64,000 nucleotides of DNA. Origin: Pseudomonas ovata (GTDB lineage: Bacteria > Pseudomonadota > Gammaproteobacteria > Pseudomonadales > Pseudomonadaceae). Shown here piece after piece: positions 42,615-50,555 of the stretch (positions are counted from its first letter, which is position 1; each line of letters starts with the position of its first letter). Location of the stretch: positions 372,001-436,000 of the forward strand of contig NZ_QFFU01000002.1 of NCBI RefSeq assembly GCF_003131185.1, written 5' to 3'. The notes beneath the pieces were generated by a model. The model searched no databases. It was given only the letters and a program-made list of their open reading frames with translations, and had not been told where the DNA came from. Position numbers and translations under genes: made by a program.

Positions 42615-43973
42615 CTAGCGCGATACCGGGCTGCGCATGGTCACAAACTCTTCAGCCGCCGTCGGGTGCACGCCCATGGTGTCGTCGAATACTCGCTTGG
42701 TTGCGCCGGCTTTCAAGGCGATAGCCAGGCTCTGGACAATCTCACCGGCGTCCGGCCCCACCATATGACATCCCAGCACCCGATCCGTCGAACTGTCGAC
42801 GACCAGCTTCATGAAGGTCCTCTCCTGATCATCCGTCAGGGTCAGCTTCATCGGTCGAAAACGGCTTTCGAACACCTGAATCGAGTGGCCTTGCTCGACG
42901 GCCTGCTCTTCTGTCAGCCCCACCGTCCCGATATTGGGCAGGCTGAAGACTGCCGTCGGGATGTGATTGTAGTCCACTGGACGATAGTGTTCAGGCTGGA
43001 AAAGACGACGGGCAATGGCCATGCCTTCAGCCAGTGCCACCGGCGTCAACTGCACGCCGCCAATCACGTCACCCAGGGCCAGGATCGAGGGCTCGCTGGT
43101 CTGGTAATGCTCATCGACCTGGATATAACCTTCCTTGTCGAGCTGGACATCAACGCTTTCCAGGCCAAGATTGTCGAGCATCGGCCGGCGACCGGTGGCA
43201 TAGAACACGCAATCGGTTTCCAGCGTACCGCCATCCTTGAGCGTCAGCTTCAGGCTGCCATCGGCCTGTTTGTCGATGCGCTCGATATCGCAATTGAAAC
43301 GCACCTCCACACCGCGCTTGAGCAGCTCTTCGTGCAGATGCTTGCGCACGCTGCCATCGAAACCTCGCAGGAACAGGTCGCCACGGTACGCCTGAAGGGT
43401 TTGCGCCCCCAGGCCATTGAAGATCGAGGCAAACTCTACGGCGATGTAACCGCCTCCGACTACCACAATGCGCTTGGGCAGGACCTTGAGATGAAAGGCT
43501 TCGTTCGAGGTGATTGCATGCTCGCGCCCCGGCACGTCCGGCACCTGTGGCCAGCCGCCCGTGGCGATCAGGATGCGCTCGGCACTGTACTGCTTGCCAT
43601 TGATCTCGATGGTGTGAGGCCCGGTCAGCCTGGCATGACCTTCGAGCAGCGTTACGCCGCTGTCGAGCAGCAATTTACGGTAGATGCCATTGAGCCGTTG
43701 TATCTCACGGTCCTTGTTGGCGATCAGGGTCGGCCAGTCAAACTCAGGCGAGTCCAGCGACCAGCCAAACCCCTTGGCGTGTTCGAAGTCTTCGGCAAAA
43801 TGCGCGCCGTAGACCAGCAATTTCTTGGGCACGCACCCCACGTTGACGCACGTACCGCCCAGATAGCGGCTTTCAGCCACAGCCACACGCGCCCCGAACC
43901 CTGCAGCAAAGCGTGCCGCACGAACACCACCGGAACCTGCGCCGATGACAAACAAATCGAAGTCGTAAGCCAT
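42615..43973 (-). CDS. gor: Glutathione reductase
   Basis: A 452-residue FAD enzyme that reduces glutathione disulfide with NADPH. The redox-active pair is Cys42/Cys47 in [16 protein letters not shown] binding is at [17 protein letters not shown] and NADPH binding at [15 protein letters not shown]. The C-terminal [13 protein letters not shown] carries the catalytic His supplied to the partner subunit. The ATG at 43973 has AAGGAGAC upstream, which excludes the 19-residue extension. It lies between galU and the PAS kinase, as in other pseudomonads. Confidence 0.97.
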   Translation of the reverse strand: MAYDFDLFVIGAGSGGVRAARFAAGFGARVAVAESRYLGGTCVNVGCVPKKLLVYGAHFAEDFEHAKGFGWSLDSPEFDWPTLIANKDREIQRLNGIYRKLLLDSGVTLLEGHARLTGPHTIEINGKQYSAERILIATGGWPQVPDVPGREHAITSNEAFHLKVLPKRIVVVGGGYIAVEFASIFNGLGAQTLQAYRGDLFLRGFDGSVRKHLHEELLKRGVEVRFNCDIERIDKQADGSLKLTLKDGGTLETDCVFYATGRRPMLDNLGLESVDVQLDKEGYIQVDEHYQTSEPSILALGDVIGGVQLTPVALAEGMAIARRLFQPEHYRPVDYNHIPTAVFSLPNIGTVGLTEEQAVEQGHSIQVFESRFRPMKLTLTDDQERTFMKLVVDSSTDRVLGCHMVGPDAGEIVQSLAIALKAGATKRVFDDTMGVHPTAAEEFVTMRSPVSR

Positions 43974-44031
43974 TACTGTCTCCTTGAGCAGATTGACAGC
44001 ATAACTGCTGTGCAATCCCACAGAAACCAAA

Positions 44032-44089
44032 AAGCCACTGCGGCCATCACGACGAACCTTGAAGGTTCGCCGCCAGGCCGCAGTGGCTT
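44032..44089 (-). terminator. Terminator after galU
   Basis: AAGCCACTGCGGCC (44032-44045) pairs exactly with GGCCGCAGTGGCTT (44076-44089); an inner GAACCTT/AAGGTTC hairpin fills the loop. On the minus strand the stem is followed by TTTTTGG. Confidence 0.9.
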
Positions 44090-44110
44090 GAGATTAACAG
44101 GCGTGAAGAA

Positions 44111-44950
44111 TCAGAACGCCTTGCCAGTCTTGTAGAAGTTTTCAAAACAGAAGTTGGTGGCTTCGATATAACCTTCGGCGCCGCCGCAGTCAAAACGCTG
44201 ACCCTTGAATTTATAGGCCAGCACGTTGCCTTGCGCCGCTTGCTTCATCAGTGCGTCGGTGATCTGGATCTCGCCGCCCTTGCCTGGCTCGGTCTGCTCG
44301 ATCAGCTCGAAAATATCCGGAGTCAGAATGTAACGACCAATGATGGCCAGGTTCGATGGCGCATCTTCCGGCTTTGGCTTCTCGACCATGTCATTGACAC
44401 GGAACAGACCTGGCTTGATCTCTTCACCGGCAATGACGCCATACTTGTTGGTTTCCTGAGGATCGACTTCCTGAATGGCGACGATCGAGCAACGGTAGTG
44501 CTTGTACAGCTTGACCATCTGCGCCAGCACAGTGTCACCATCGAGGTTGACACACAGGTCGTCCGCCAGGACTACGGCGAAAGGCTCGTTGCCGATCAGC
44601 GGACGACCGCTGAGGATGGCGTGGCCCAGGCCTTTCATTTCGGTCTGGCGGGTGTACGAGAAGCTGCACTCGTCGATCAGGCGACGAATACCGACCAGGT
44701 ATTTTTCCTTGTCGGTGCCCTTGATCTGGTGTTCCAGCTCATAGCTGATGTCGAAGTGGTCTTCCAGGGCACGCTTGCCACGACCCGTAACGATGGAGAT
44801 TTCATTCAGGCCTGCTGCCAGCGCCTCTTCCACGCCGTATTGAATCAGTGGCTTGTTGACCACGGGCAGCATCTCTTTAGGCATGGCTTTGGTCGCTGGC
44901 AAAAAGCGAGTGCCGTAGCCGGCTGCGGGGAACAAGCATTTCTTGATCAT
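44111..44950 (-). CDS. galU: UTP-glucose-1-phosphate uridylyltransferase
   Basis: A 279-residue cytoplasmic enzyme that makes UDP-glucose, which is used for LPS core, exopolysaccharide and, through the neighbouring Ugd, UDP-glucuronate. The nucleotide-binding N-terminus KCLFPAAGYGTRFLPATKAMPKEMLPV is diagnostic. Further blocks are GLGHAILSGRPLIGNEPFAVVLADD and EKPKPEDAPSNLAIIGRY. It is read after ugd with 42 bases between and ends in a strong terminator. Confidence 0.97.
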   Translation of the reverse strand: MIKKCLFPAAGYGTRFLPATKAMPKEMLPVVNKPLIQYGVEEALAAGLNEISIVTGRGKRALEDHFDISYELEHQIKGTDKEKYLVGIRRLIDECSFSYTRQTEMKGLGHAILSGRPLIGNEPFAVVLADDLCVNLDGDTVLAQMVKLYKHYRCSIVAIQEVDPQETNKYGVIAGEEIKPGLFRVNDMVEKPKPEDAPSNLAIIGRYILTPDIFELIEQTEPGKGGEIQITDALMKQAAQGNVLAYKFKGQRFDCGGAEGYIEATNFCFENFYKTGKAF

Positions 44951-44992
44951 ATAAGTCCTTATGTAAGGCGTGGCATTGTCGGCGCAGTCTAA

Positions 44993-46354
44993 TCAGGCGG
45001 CGCTCACCTTACAATGCCCCGCCACTGGCCTTCCTATACCATGGTAGAGAAATCCTCGCGCAGATAGTTCCGTTGAATCGTAGATATTACGGCCATCGAA
45101 CATCACCGGGCTGCGCATGACGCTGCGGATACGGATGAAATCCGGTTGGCGATATGGCTTCCACTCCGTGACCAGTACCACCGCGTCAGCCCCTTCGACA
45201 CAGCGATACGGCGACTCATGCAACTGTAGCTGACCGCTCTGGACTGCCTCTTTACAGCGCTCGGCCACGGCTGCCATGGCGGCCGGATCAGTGGCCTGGA
45301 CACGCGCACCGGCCGCCAGCAGCGCATCGATCAGCACCAGACTGGGCGCTTCACGTATGTCATCCGTACCGGGTTTGAAAGCCAGCCCCCAAACCGCGAT
45401 TACCCGGTTTTTAAGTCCACCGCCGAAATAAAGGTTTATGGCGTTGAACAACCAACGTCGTTGGGTGGTATTACGCGCCTGCACGGCTTGCAGAATGCGG
45501 GCATCGAACCCTTGCTGACCCGCTGTATGGATCAACGCTTGAACATCCTTTGGGAAGCATGAACCCCCGTAACCACAACCGGCATAGATAAAATGTGTGC
45601 CAATACGTCGATCGCTACCGATGCCGCGTCGAACCTGCTCAATATCCACACCCAGGTGTGCACATAAATCGGCCATTTCATTGATAAAGGAAATTTTCGT
45701 GGCCAGAAACGCATTGGCCGCGTACTTGGTAAACTCTGCAGCACGCAGGTCCATGACCACTGCCCGCTCGCGATTACGCAGGAACGGGCTGTAGAGCCGT
45801 TGCAGCAATTCGGCCGATTGCGGCTCGTTACACCCGATGATGACCCGGTCAGGGCGCATGAAGTCTTCGATGGCAGCCCCCTCCTTGAGAAACTCGGGGT
45901 TACTTGCCACTGTAATGCGCATGTCCAGGCCACGCTGCACCAGATGCTGATTGATGCGTCGCCCTATCGCCTCGCATGTACCGACAGGCACCGTGGATTT
46001 ATTGACCACCAGGCTTGCTCGCACCAGGCACTGGCCGATCTGGTCGGCCACCGCCAGCACATGAGACACATCGGCCGAGCCGTCTTCCTGGCAGGGCGTG
46101 CCCACGGCAATGAAGATAATGTCTGCACACTGCAGGCCTTCAGCCAGGCTGCCGGTAAAGCTCAATTGCCCGCTGGCCAGATGCTCCTTGAGCATGGCCT
46201 CCAGACCCGGCTCATGGATCGGGCATTCGCCGCCTTGCAAGAGCAGCAGGCGCGACGGCTGGTGCTCGACGCACACGACACGGTTGCCCATTTCAGCGAA
46301 GCAGGTGGCGGTCACCAGGCCAACATAGCCGGCCCCAATGATGCAAAGTCGCAT
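44993..46354 (-). CDS. ugd: UDP-glucose 6-dehydrogenase
   Basis: A 453-residue NAD-dependent four-electron dehydrogenase converting UDP-glucose into UDP-glucuronate for polysaccharides and lipid A modification. The Rossmann start MRLCIIGAGYVGLVTATCFAE follows the ATG at 46354, which has AGGAGTG upstream. The catalytic cysteine is in GCGYGGSCFPKDVQAL (about residue 263). The substrate-binding FLKEGAAIEDFMRPDRVIIG is present. It forms an operon with galU. Its 5' region faces a lipoprotein gene across 244 bases. Confidence 0.96.
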   Translation of the reverse strand: MRLCIIGAGYVGLVTATCFAEMGNRVVCVEHQPSRLLLLQGGECPIHEPGLEAMLKEHLASGQLSFTGSLAEGLQCADIIFIAVGTPCQEDGSADVSHVLAVADQIGQCLVRASLVVNKSTVPVGTCEAIGRRINQHLVQRGLDMRITVASNPEFLKEGAAIEDFMRPDRVIIGCNEPQSAELLQRLYSPFLRNRERAVVMDLRAAEFTKYAANAFLATKISFINEMADLCAHLGVDIEQVRRGIGSDRRIGTHFIYAGCGYGGSCFPKDVQALIHTAGQQGFDARILQAVQARNTTQRRWLFNAINLYFGGGLKNRVIAVWGLAFKPGTDDIREAPSLVLIDALLAAGARVQATDPAAMAAVAERCKEAVQSGQLQLHESPYRCVEGADAVVLVTEWKPYRQPDFIRIRSVMRSPVMFDGRNIYDSTELSARGFLYHGIGRPVAGHCKVSAA

Positions 46355-46598
46355 GCTCGTCACTCCTGACAGGATTTGCGACAATTGCACCGCCAACCCA
46401 TTGCACTGTCATGACCAACGTGCGACAGGGACATGATGCCGCATCACGTTAGATACATGGCGGAACGATGGCACTCTTCCCCGGTCCAAAACCGCATGAA
46501 CCGTATTCCGCCAGATCTGTACGTCTACCTGTCATTGATGGTGTGACGTCAGGCTGTGTCTGAAGCGTCTTTACAGCCCGATTGTAGAAGTGAACACC

Positions 46599-46880
46599 AT
46601 GATCAGATTTTTGCCTCTCTTTGCCGTACTGGTGCTCACCGGTTGCGCCACGGCCTCCCCTACGCACCTGAAGAACGGCCAGCAAGGATTGAGCATCGAT
46701 TGCTCCGGCGAAGCCATGTCCTGGGCCAAATGCTACGAGAAAGCCGAAGACTCCTGCGCGGGCACCGGCTACGAAATTGTCGGCACTGATGGCACCGCTC
46801 GCACCGAAGCCGAAGACCAGACGCTTGGCATGGACGTCGGCAACTACAAGCATCGCAACGTCCTGGTGGTCTGCAAGTAA
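46599..46880 (+). CDS. Small lipoprotein of unknown function
   Basis: A 93-residue lipoprotein with lipobox VLTGC (Cys about residue 16). The ATG at 46599 is taken instead of a GTG three codons earlier. The mature part has four further cysteines, in DCSGEAMSWAKCYEKAEDSCAGTGY and VVCK, with aromatic residues between them. This SCAGTGYEIVGTDG pattern is typical of small pseudomonad envelope lipoproteins. The function is unknown. It stands alone, divergent from ugd. Confidence 0.75.
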   Translation: MIRFLPLFAVLVLTGCATASPTHLKNGQQGLSIDCSGEAMSWAKCYEKAEDSCAGTGYEIVGTDGTARTEAEDQTLGMDVGNYKHRNVLVVCK

Positions 46881-46926
46881 TGGCAGCCCGCCGGTGTTGG
46901 GTCTGACGGGCCGACAGCAACAGCGA

Positions 46927-47277
46927 TCAACCCGAAATACACGCCTCGGCAGCCCGCTGGACGTCACCGCCACGTACAGGAAGGTTATTGAGGCGCTCAT
47001 GCACTTTGATCGAGCTGCCGCCCGAGCGATCTTCGATATCAACGATCGCAGCAGGCGCATCGCTCAGCTTTTGCGCAATAATCAAGCGTACGCCATCGTT
47101 ACGGGCTTCTTTCAACGGAGGCGTACGGCTGTCGCCAATCTTTTCGATAAAACAGGTGGCATATTCGTTCGGCTTCTTGCCGGAAATAACGCTCAACGTT
47201 GCCGGAGAGTGCTCGATATCCTCGACGGATGCACACCCGGCCATCGCCAGGGCCAGTATCACCACGGCCATTTTCAT
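46927..47277 (-). CDS. Small lipoprotein of unknown function
   Basis: A 116-residue lipoprotein. The ATG at 47277 has GGAGGG upstream and gives a lipobox AMAGC at about residue 15; the longer open frame is discarded. The mature sequence contains PNEYATCFIEKIGDSRTPPLKEA, which resembles small envelope proteins with a short beta domain, and a GGSSIKVHERLNNLPVRGGD end. It is convergent with the lipoprotein gene ending at 46880. Function unknown. Confidence 0.7.
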   Translation of the reverse strand: MKMAVVILALAMAGCASVEDIEHSPATLSVISGKKPNEYATCFIEKIGDSRTPPLKEARNDGVRLIIAQKLSDAPAAIVDIEDRSGGSSIKVHERLNNLPVRGGDVQRAAEACISG

Positions 47278-47449
47278 ACAATCAATCCCTCCAAATCCAA
47301 AGCGCTTACGACACGCATTAACGCAATAAAATCCCGACCCTGCAGACTTTTTGCCATCACCCTGCAAATAACTGTGAGCCAATTGGCAAAACGCCCGGTG
47401 CCTCGTGGTATCGTTCCGCTTTTGCAAGAAGCCTGTTGCGGAGATATTC

Positions 47450-47755
47450 ATGAAGTTCGTACACCAGCGTGAGCACCTCAACGAAGACGATCTGGTCGTC
47501 ATCGAGTGCTCACGGCCCTGCAATATACGCCTGATGAGCGACGCGAACTTTCGCAGCTTCAAAAACGGCGGCCGGCATACCTATCATGGCGGTGCATTCG
47601 ACCGGTTTCCGGCCAAGATCGCCGTGCCGAGCAGTGGTTTCTGGAACATCACCATCGATACCACCGGACGCAAGCCCGACAAGAACCCCGGCCACAAGCC
47701 CACCTTTACCCACTCGATCAAGATCGTGCGTCGCTCGCATTCGAATCTGAGCTGA
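47450..47755 (+). CDS. DUF1883-family protein
   Basis: A 101-residue cytoplasmic protein of the DUF1883 family. The characteristic order is MKFVHQREHLNEDDLVVIECSRPCNI, then YHGGAFDRFPAKIAVPSSGFWNITIDT, with two Cys near residues 20-25. The fold is a small beta barrel; in other bacteria the domain is fused to TIR domains, but here it stands alone. GCGGAGA precedes the ATG at 47450. A 59-codon gene follows 23 bases later and may be co-transcribed. Confidence 0.82.
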   Translation: MKFVHQREHLNEDDLVVIECSRPCNIRLMSDANFRSFKNGGRHTYHGGAFDRFPAKIAVPSSGFWNITIDTTGRKPDKNPGHKPTFTHSIKIVRRSHSNLS

Positions 47756-47778
47756 CCCTTGCCCATTCAGGAGTGACC

Positions 47779-47958
47779 GTGACCAGCCCTGCACCGACTA
47801 CCAAGTTTGCCATCAGCTACAAACTCAACGGCGAACGCCGTTTCGAATTCGCCCAACTGCAATCGGCCTCGGTCGAAGAAGCGCGCGCTGCGCTGGAAAA
47901 AATGCACGGCCAGGGCGACGACGTGATCAGCGACGTCAAGGTCAGTAAAGCGCTTTGA
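47779..47958 (+). CDS. Small hypothetical protein with GTG start
   Basis: A 59-residue protein. The GTG at 47779 has AGGAG at the right distance; no ATG lies near. The sequence TKFAISYKLNGERRFEFAQL reads as two strands and EEARAALEKMHGQGDD as a helix, giving a compact beta-beta-alpha shape. There is no signal or metal motif. It probably shares a transcript with the DUF1883 gene. Function unknown. Confidence 0.6.
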   Translation: MTSPAPTTKFAISYKLNGERRFEFAQLQSASVEEARAALEKMHGQGDDVISDVKVSKAL

Positions 47959-48017
47959 CCTGTCGCCTCCCGCCAGACCCGTCTGGCGGGTCATGAGCCA
48001 ACGAACGAAAAACGGCC

Positions 48018-48677
48018 ATGCCTCCCTCGCTGACCCTAGACCTTTTCGCTGACGATACCCCACAGGGCCGCGAGTCCATTGCTCCGGCAGCGACACTGCT
48101 GCGTGGATTTGCCTTGCCTGATCTGGAAAGCTGGCTGCCCTTGCTTGACCGGATCGAAGCCGCTGCCCCCTTTCGTCACATGCACACCCCAGGTGGTCAC
48201 CGTATGTCGGTTGCCATGACCTGCTGTGGACGACTGGGATGGATCACTGATCGACACGGTTATCGCTACACCGAACTCGACCCGCTCAGCGGCCAGCCCT
48301 GGCCGGCCATACCCGAATCCTGGCTGGCGCTGGCACGCCTGGCGGCACAGCACACAGGTTTCGAAGACTTCTCCCCCGATGCCTGCCTGATAAACCGCTA
48401 TGTACCTGGCGCCAGAATGGCCCTGCACCAGGACAAGGACGAACGCGACCATCGCTGGCCGGTGGTTTCGGTTTCACTGGGCCTGCCGGCGATCTTCCAG
48501 TTCGGTGGCCTGCACCGCAGTGACAAGGCGCAACGTGTGCCGTTGTTTCATGGTGACGTGCTGGTATGGGGGCGTGAAGACCGCCTGCGCTTTCACGGCA
48601 TTCTGCCGATTGCCGAGGGTCACCATCCCCTGCTGGGCTCACAGCGTATCAACCTGACGTTTCGCAAGGCAGGTTAA
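48018..48677 (+). CDS. alkB: Alkylated DNA repair dioxygenase AlkB
   Basis: A 219-residue Fe(II)/2-oxoglutarate dioxygenase that removes methyl groups from N1-methyladenine and N3-methylcytosine in DNA or RNA by oxidation. Iron ligands are His137 and Asp139 (MALHQDKDE) and His193 (RFHGILP). The 2-oxoglutarate-binding Arg210 and Arg216 are in QRINLTFRK. Substrate-side HRMSVAMTCCGRLGW and NRYVPGARM are typical for the true AlkB subfamily. It is not next to ada here, so it is likely separately expressed. Confidence 0.95.
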   Translation: MPPSLTLDLFADDTPQGRESIAPAATLLRGFALPDLESWLPLLDRIEAAAPFRHMHTPGGHRMSVAMTCCGRLGWITDRHGYRYTELDPLSGQPWPAIPESWLALARLAAQHTGFEDFSPDACLINRYVPGARMALHQDKDERDHRWPVVSVSLGLPAIFQFGGLHRSDKAQRVPLFHGDVLVWGREDRLRFHGILPIAEGHHPLLGSQRINLTFRKAG

Positions 48678-48764
48678 ACCCTGATTGACCCTGCTTCCCG
48701 GAAGTTGAGGTGTAAAATCGTTCTGTGTTTATCATGGGGTGGTATTACAAACGACCTAAAACAG

Positions 48765-49460
48765 CTAAGCGCCCATCAGCCATTCCTGTAACAACCGACA
48801 CGTGTGCTGCGGATGCTCCAAGGGGGGTAAATGCCCGCACTCTGGAATCACCACCAGCCGTGACCCGGCAATCTGCTGGTGCATGAATTGCGCCTCTTCC
48901 ACCGGTGTGATCTGATCGTCCTCGCCCACCACAATCAGCGTTGGAGGACGAATCTGCGCCAGCAGCGCCGAATAATCGGCGCGACCGATAATGGCCTGTT
49001 GCTGAGAGATAAACCCTTCGCGGCCAATGGCCTGCGCCATGGCACGAACCAGCTCGGCAGCCGGTGTGCCCAGGCTGCGATGATGCATCAGTTTGGGCAG
49101 CAGCTGCGGAGTCACGCCCTTGAAGGTGCCCATGTGCGCCAGCTCCAGCAGCCCCCGGCGTACACGCGCACGGGCCGGGCTGTCCGGGCGGGCCATGGTG
49201 TCGAACAACGCCAGCCGCCCCACCCGCCCGGGTGCCTGGCGCAGGATTTCCAGCGCTACATAACCGCCCATGGACAGTGCCGCCAGGGCAAAACGTTCAG
49301 GCGCGGTCTCCAGCACCCGCGCTGCCATGCCGGCAATGCTGTTGTCCTGGGTCAGATCAGGGATATGGACTGATCGGTCTTTTTCCAGAACAGCCTGTTG
49401 TTGCGCCCACAGGCGTGCGTCGTTCAGCAGCCCGGGAAGCATGATGAGAGGAAGTGTCAC
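48765..49460 (-). CDS. Alpha/beta hydrolase
   Basis: A 231-residue soluble hydrolase. The oxyanion-side motif LPGLLNDARLW is at the start, and the nucleophile elbow ALSMGGY at about residue 62 places the Ser with a first-position Ala instead of Gly. The acid is in VVGEDDQITPVEEA (about 185) and the catalytic His in PECGHLPPLE (about 210). It is similar to BioH and small esterases, but no biotin genes lie near. The substrate is unknown. It faces alkB tail to tail. Confidence 0.85.
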   Translation of the reverse strand: MTLPLIMLPGLLNDARLWAQQQAVLEKDRSVHIPDLTQDNSIAGMAARVLETAPERFALAALSMGGYVALEILRQAPGRVGRLALFDTMARPDSPARARVRRGLLELAHMGTFKGVTPQLLPKLMHHRSLGTPAAELVRAMAQAIGREGFISQQQAIIGRADYSALLAQIRPPTLIVVGEDDQITPVEEAQFMHQQIAGSRLVVIPECGHLPPLEHPQHTCRLLQEWLMGA

Positions 49461-49520
49461 AGAAAAGGCCCTGCCCGCAGCGTATAAATGCCGCGCAGTG
49501 TATACAGCCCTGCCCGAAAC

Positions 49521-49548
49521 GCCAAAAGCCCCTGATTGCTCAAGGGCT
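49521..49548 (-). terminator. Terminator of the 28-codon gene
   Basis: On the minus strand AGCCCTTGA pairs with TCAGGGGCT around GCAA and is followed by TTTTGG. It lies 14 bases after the small gene's stop codon. Confidence 0.65.
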
Positions 49549-49561
49549 CTGACTCAAGGGT

Positions 49562-49648
49562 TTACAGCGGCGGCGGTATGGTCGCCAATGCACCGATCAA
49601 TATTGTCACCGCCAGAAAACCCAGCATGAAAATCGCCATCTTGCCCAT
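49562..49648 (-). CDS. 28-residue single-pass membrane peptide
   Basis: A short frame from ATG (49648) to TAA that encodes a peptide with an N-terminal Lys, an uninterrupted hydrophobic helix (MAIFMLGFLAVTILIGALA) and a Pro-rich end (TIPPPL). GGGGGC lies seven bases before the ATG, and a rho-independent terminator lies just downstream, so the frame has its own transcript end. It is too small for ordinary gene finders. It resembles the many small inner-membrane proteins of Gram-negative bacteria; the function is unknown. Confidence 0.6.
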   Translation of the reverse strand: MGKMAIFMLGFLAVTILIGALATIPPPL

Positions 49649-49747
49649 CAGGTTGCCCCCATTGCACATCAGTGATCATGAAACAGATGATGAGCGCTGG
49701 ACTGATCCGGTTACAGAGGCAGAAACCACAATAAAAACCATATCAGA

Positions 49748-50341
49748 TCACCCTCTTACCGCTTCGGCCTCCAGCTCCTGATGATCCAGGTAACGGTTAC
49801 CGATCCGCGCATGCGGCCGGCCGCCGTCAGCGGCGCCCAGCACTACGACGATTTCATCACGGCGCGGTGCATCGTCAATACGCATTTCCAGCGTCAGGTA
49901 ATGCGATCGCAGCCCCTCATCGTCCTTGTGCATCATCGGCACTTGAATCGAAGTGCCCGCCCCGCCCCGCTTGTTGGTAAAGACCAGATAGCTCTTGGCA
50001 TCCACAGCCTCGCGGAAGTGATTTCCGAAACGCAGCGTGTGAATGACCGCCGAGGCATGCTCGATCTCTCCCTCCTCACCGACCACAGCGGCCTTGCCAT
50101 ACGCCTGGATACGGTCGGCACCGCCAATCGCCTGGCTCAGTTGCGCCACCATCAACTGTCCCAGGGACGAACAATGCTCGCGAATCTGCGGCTTGAGGTC
50201 TTCAACAAAACCCGGGCCATGCCAGGGATTGGTGATGATGGCTGCCACGGCGACCATGGTCAGCGGCGTCTCGGCTGTTTTGCCACCCTCGATCAGGATC
50301 TGCTCTGTATAGGTGACGATCTTGCGAATCTGAAATGCCAT
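49748..50341 (-). CDS. Amino acid synthesis family protein (DUF1185)
   Basis: A 197-residue soluble protein of the DUF1185 / AA_synth family. The diagnostic opening is FQIRKIVTYTEQILIEGGKTAETPLTMVAVAAIITNPWHG, followed by SSLGQLMVAQLSQAIGGADRIQAYGKAAVVGEEGEIEHASAVIH and a late VVVLGAADGGRPHARIG. The biochemical role is unsettled; the genes are often found with amino-acid or amide metabolism. It is divergent from a MocR regulator that probably controls it. Two palindromes lie in the spacer. Confidence 0.9.
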   Translation of the reverse strand: MAFQIRKIVTYTEQILIEGGKTAETPLTMVAVAAIITNPWHGPGFVEDLKPQIREHCSSLGQLMVAQLSQAIGGADRIQAYGKAAVVGEEGEIEHASAVIHTLRFGNHFREAVDAKSYLVFTNKRGGAGTSIQVPMMHKDDEGLRSHYLTLEMRIDDAPRRDEIVVVLGAADGGRPHARIGNRYLDHQELEAEAVRG

Positions 50342-50357
50342 ATTTCCTCCGATTTGT

Positions 50358-50440
50358 GCATGCCGTATTACGGTATGCCAATAGTCTGCAGGGACATTTC
50401 AGTGTCAGACAGGTCCAGATCCGCGTAATTGAAGCGGATC
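50358..50440. promoter_or_regulatory. Two palindromes in the DUF1185-MocR spacer
   Basis: The first, 50358-50378, has arms GCATGCCGTA and TACGGTATGC (nine of ten) around a single base and lies 17 bases before the DUF1185 start, where a bound repressor would block initiation. The second, 50418-50440, has perfect GATCCGC/GCGGATC arms around nine bases. The MocR protein is the natural candidate for one of them. Confidence 0.5.
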
Positions 50441-50555
50441 AGATCCCGGCGCATTGCCGCATCTGATATGCAAAAAAATCCGGAAAATGCGTCTGGTGTT
50501 GTTTTTTCAGGCCGGGCATGCTGATGCTTTCGACTCCCGGATTGTCTGCGCCTTT

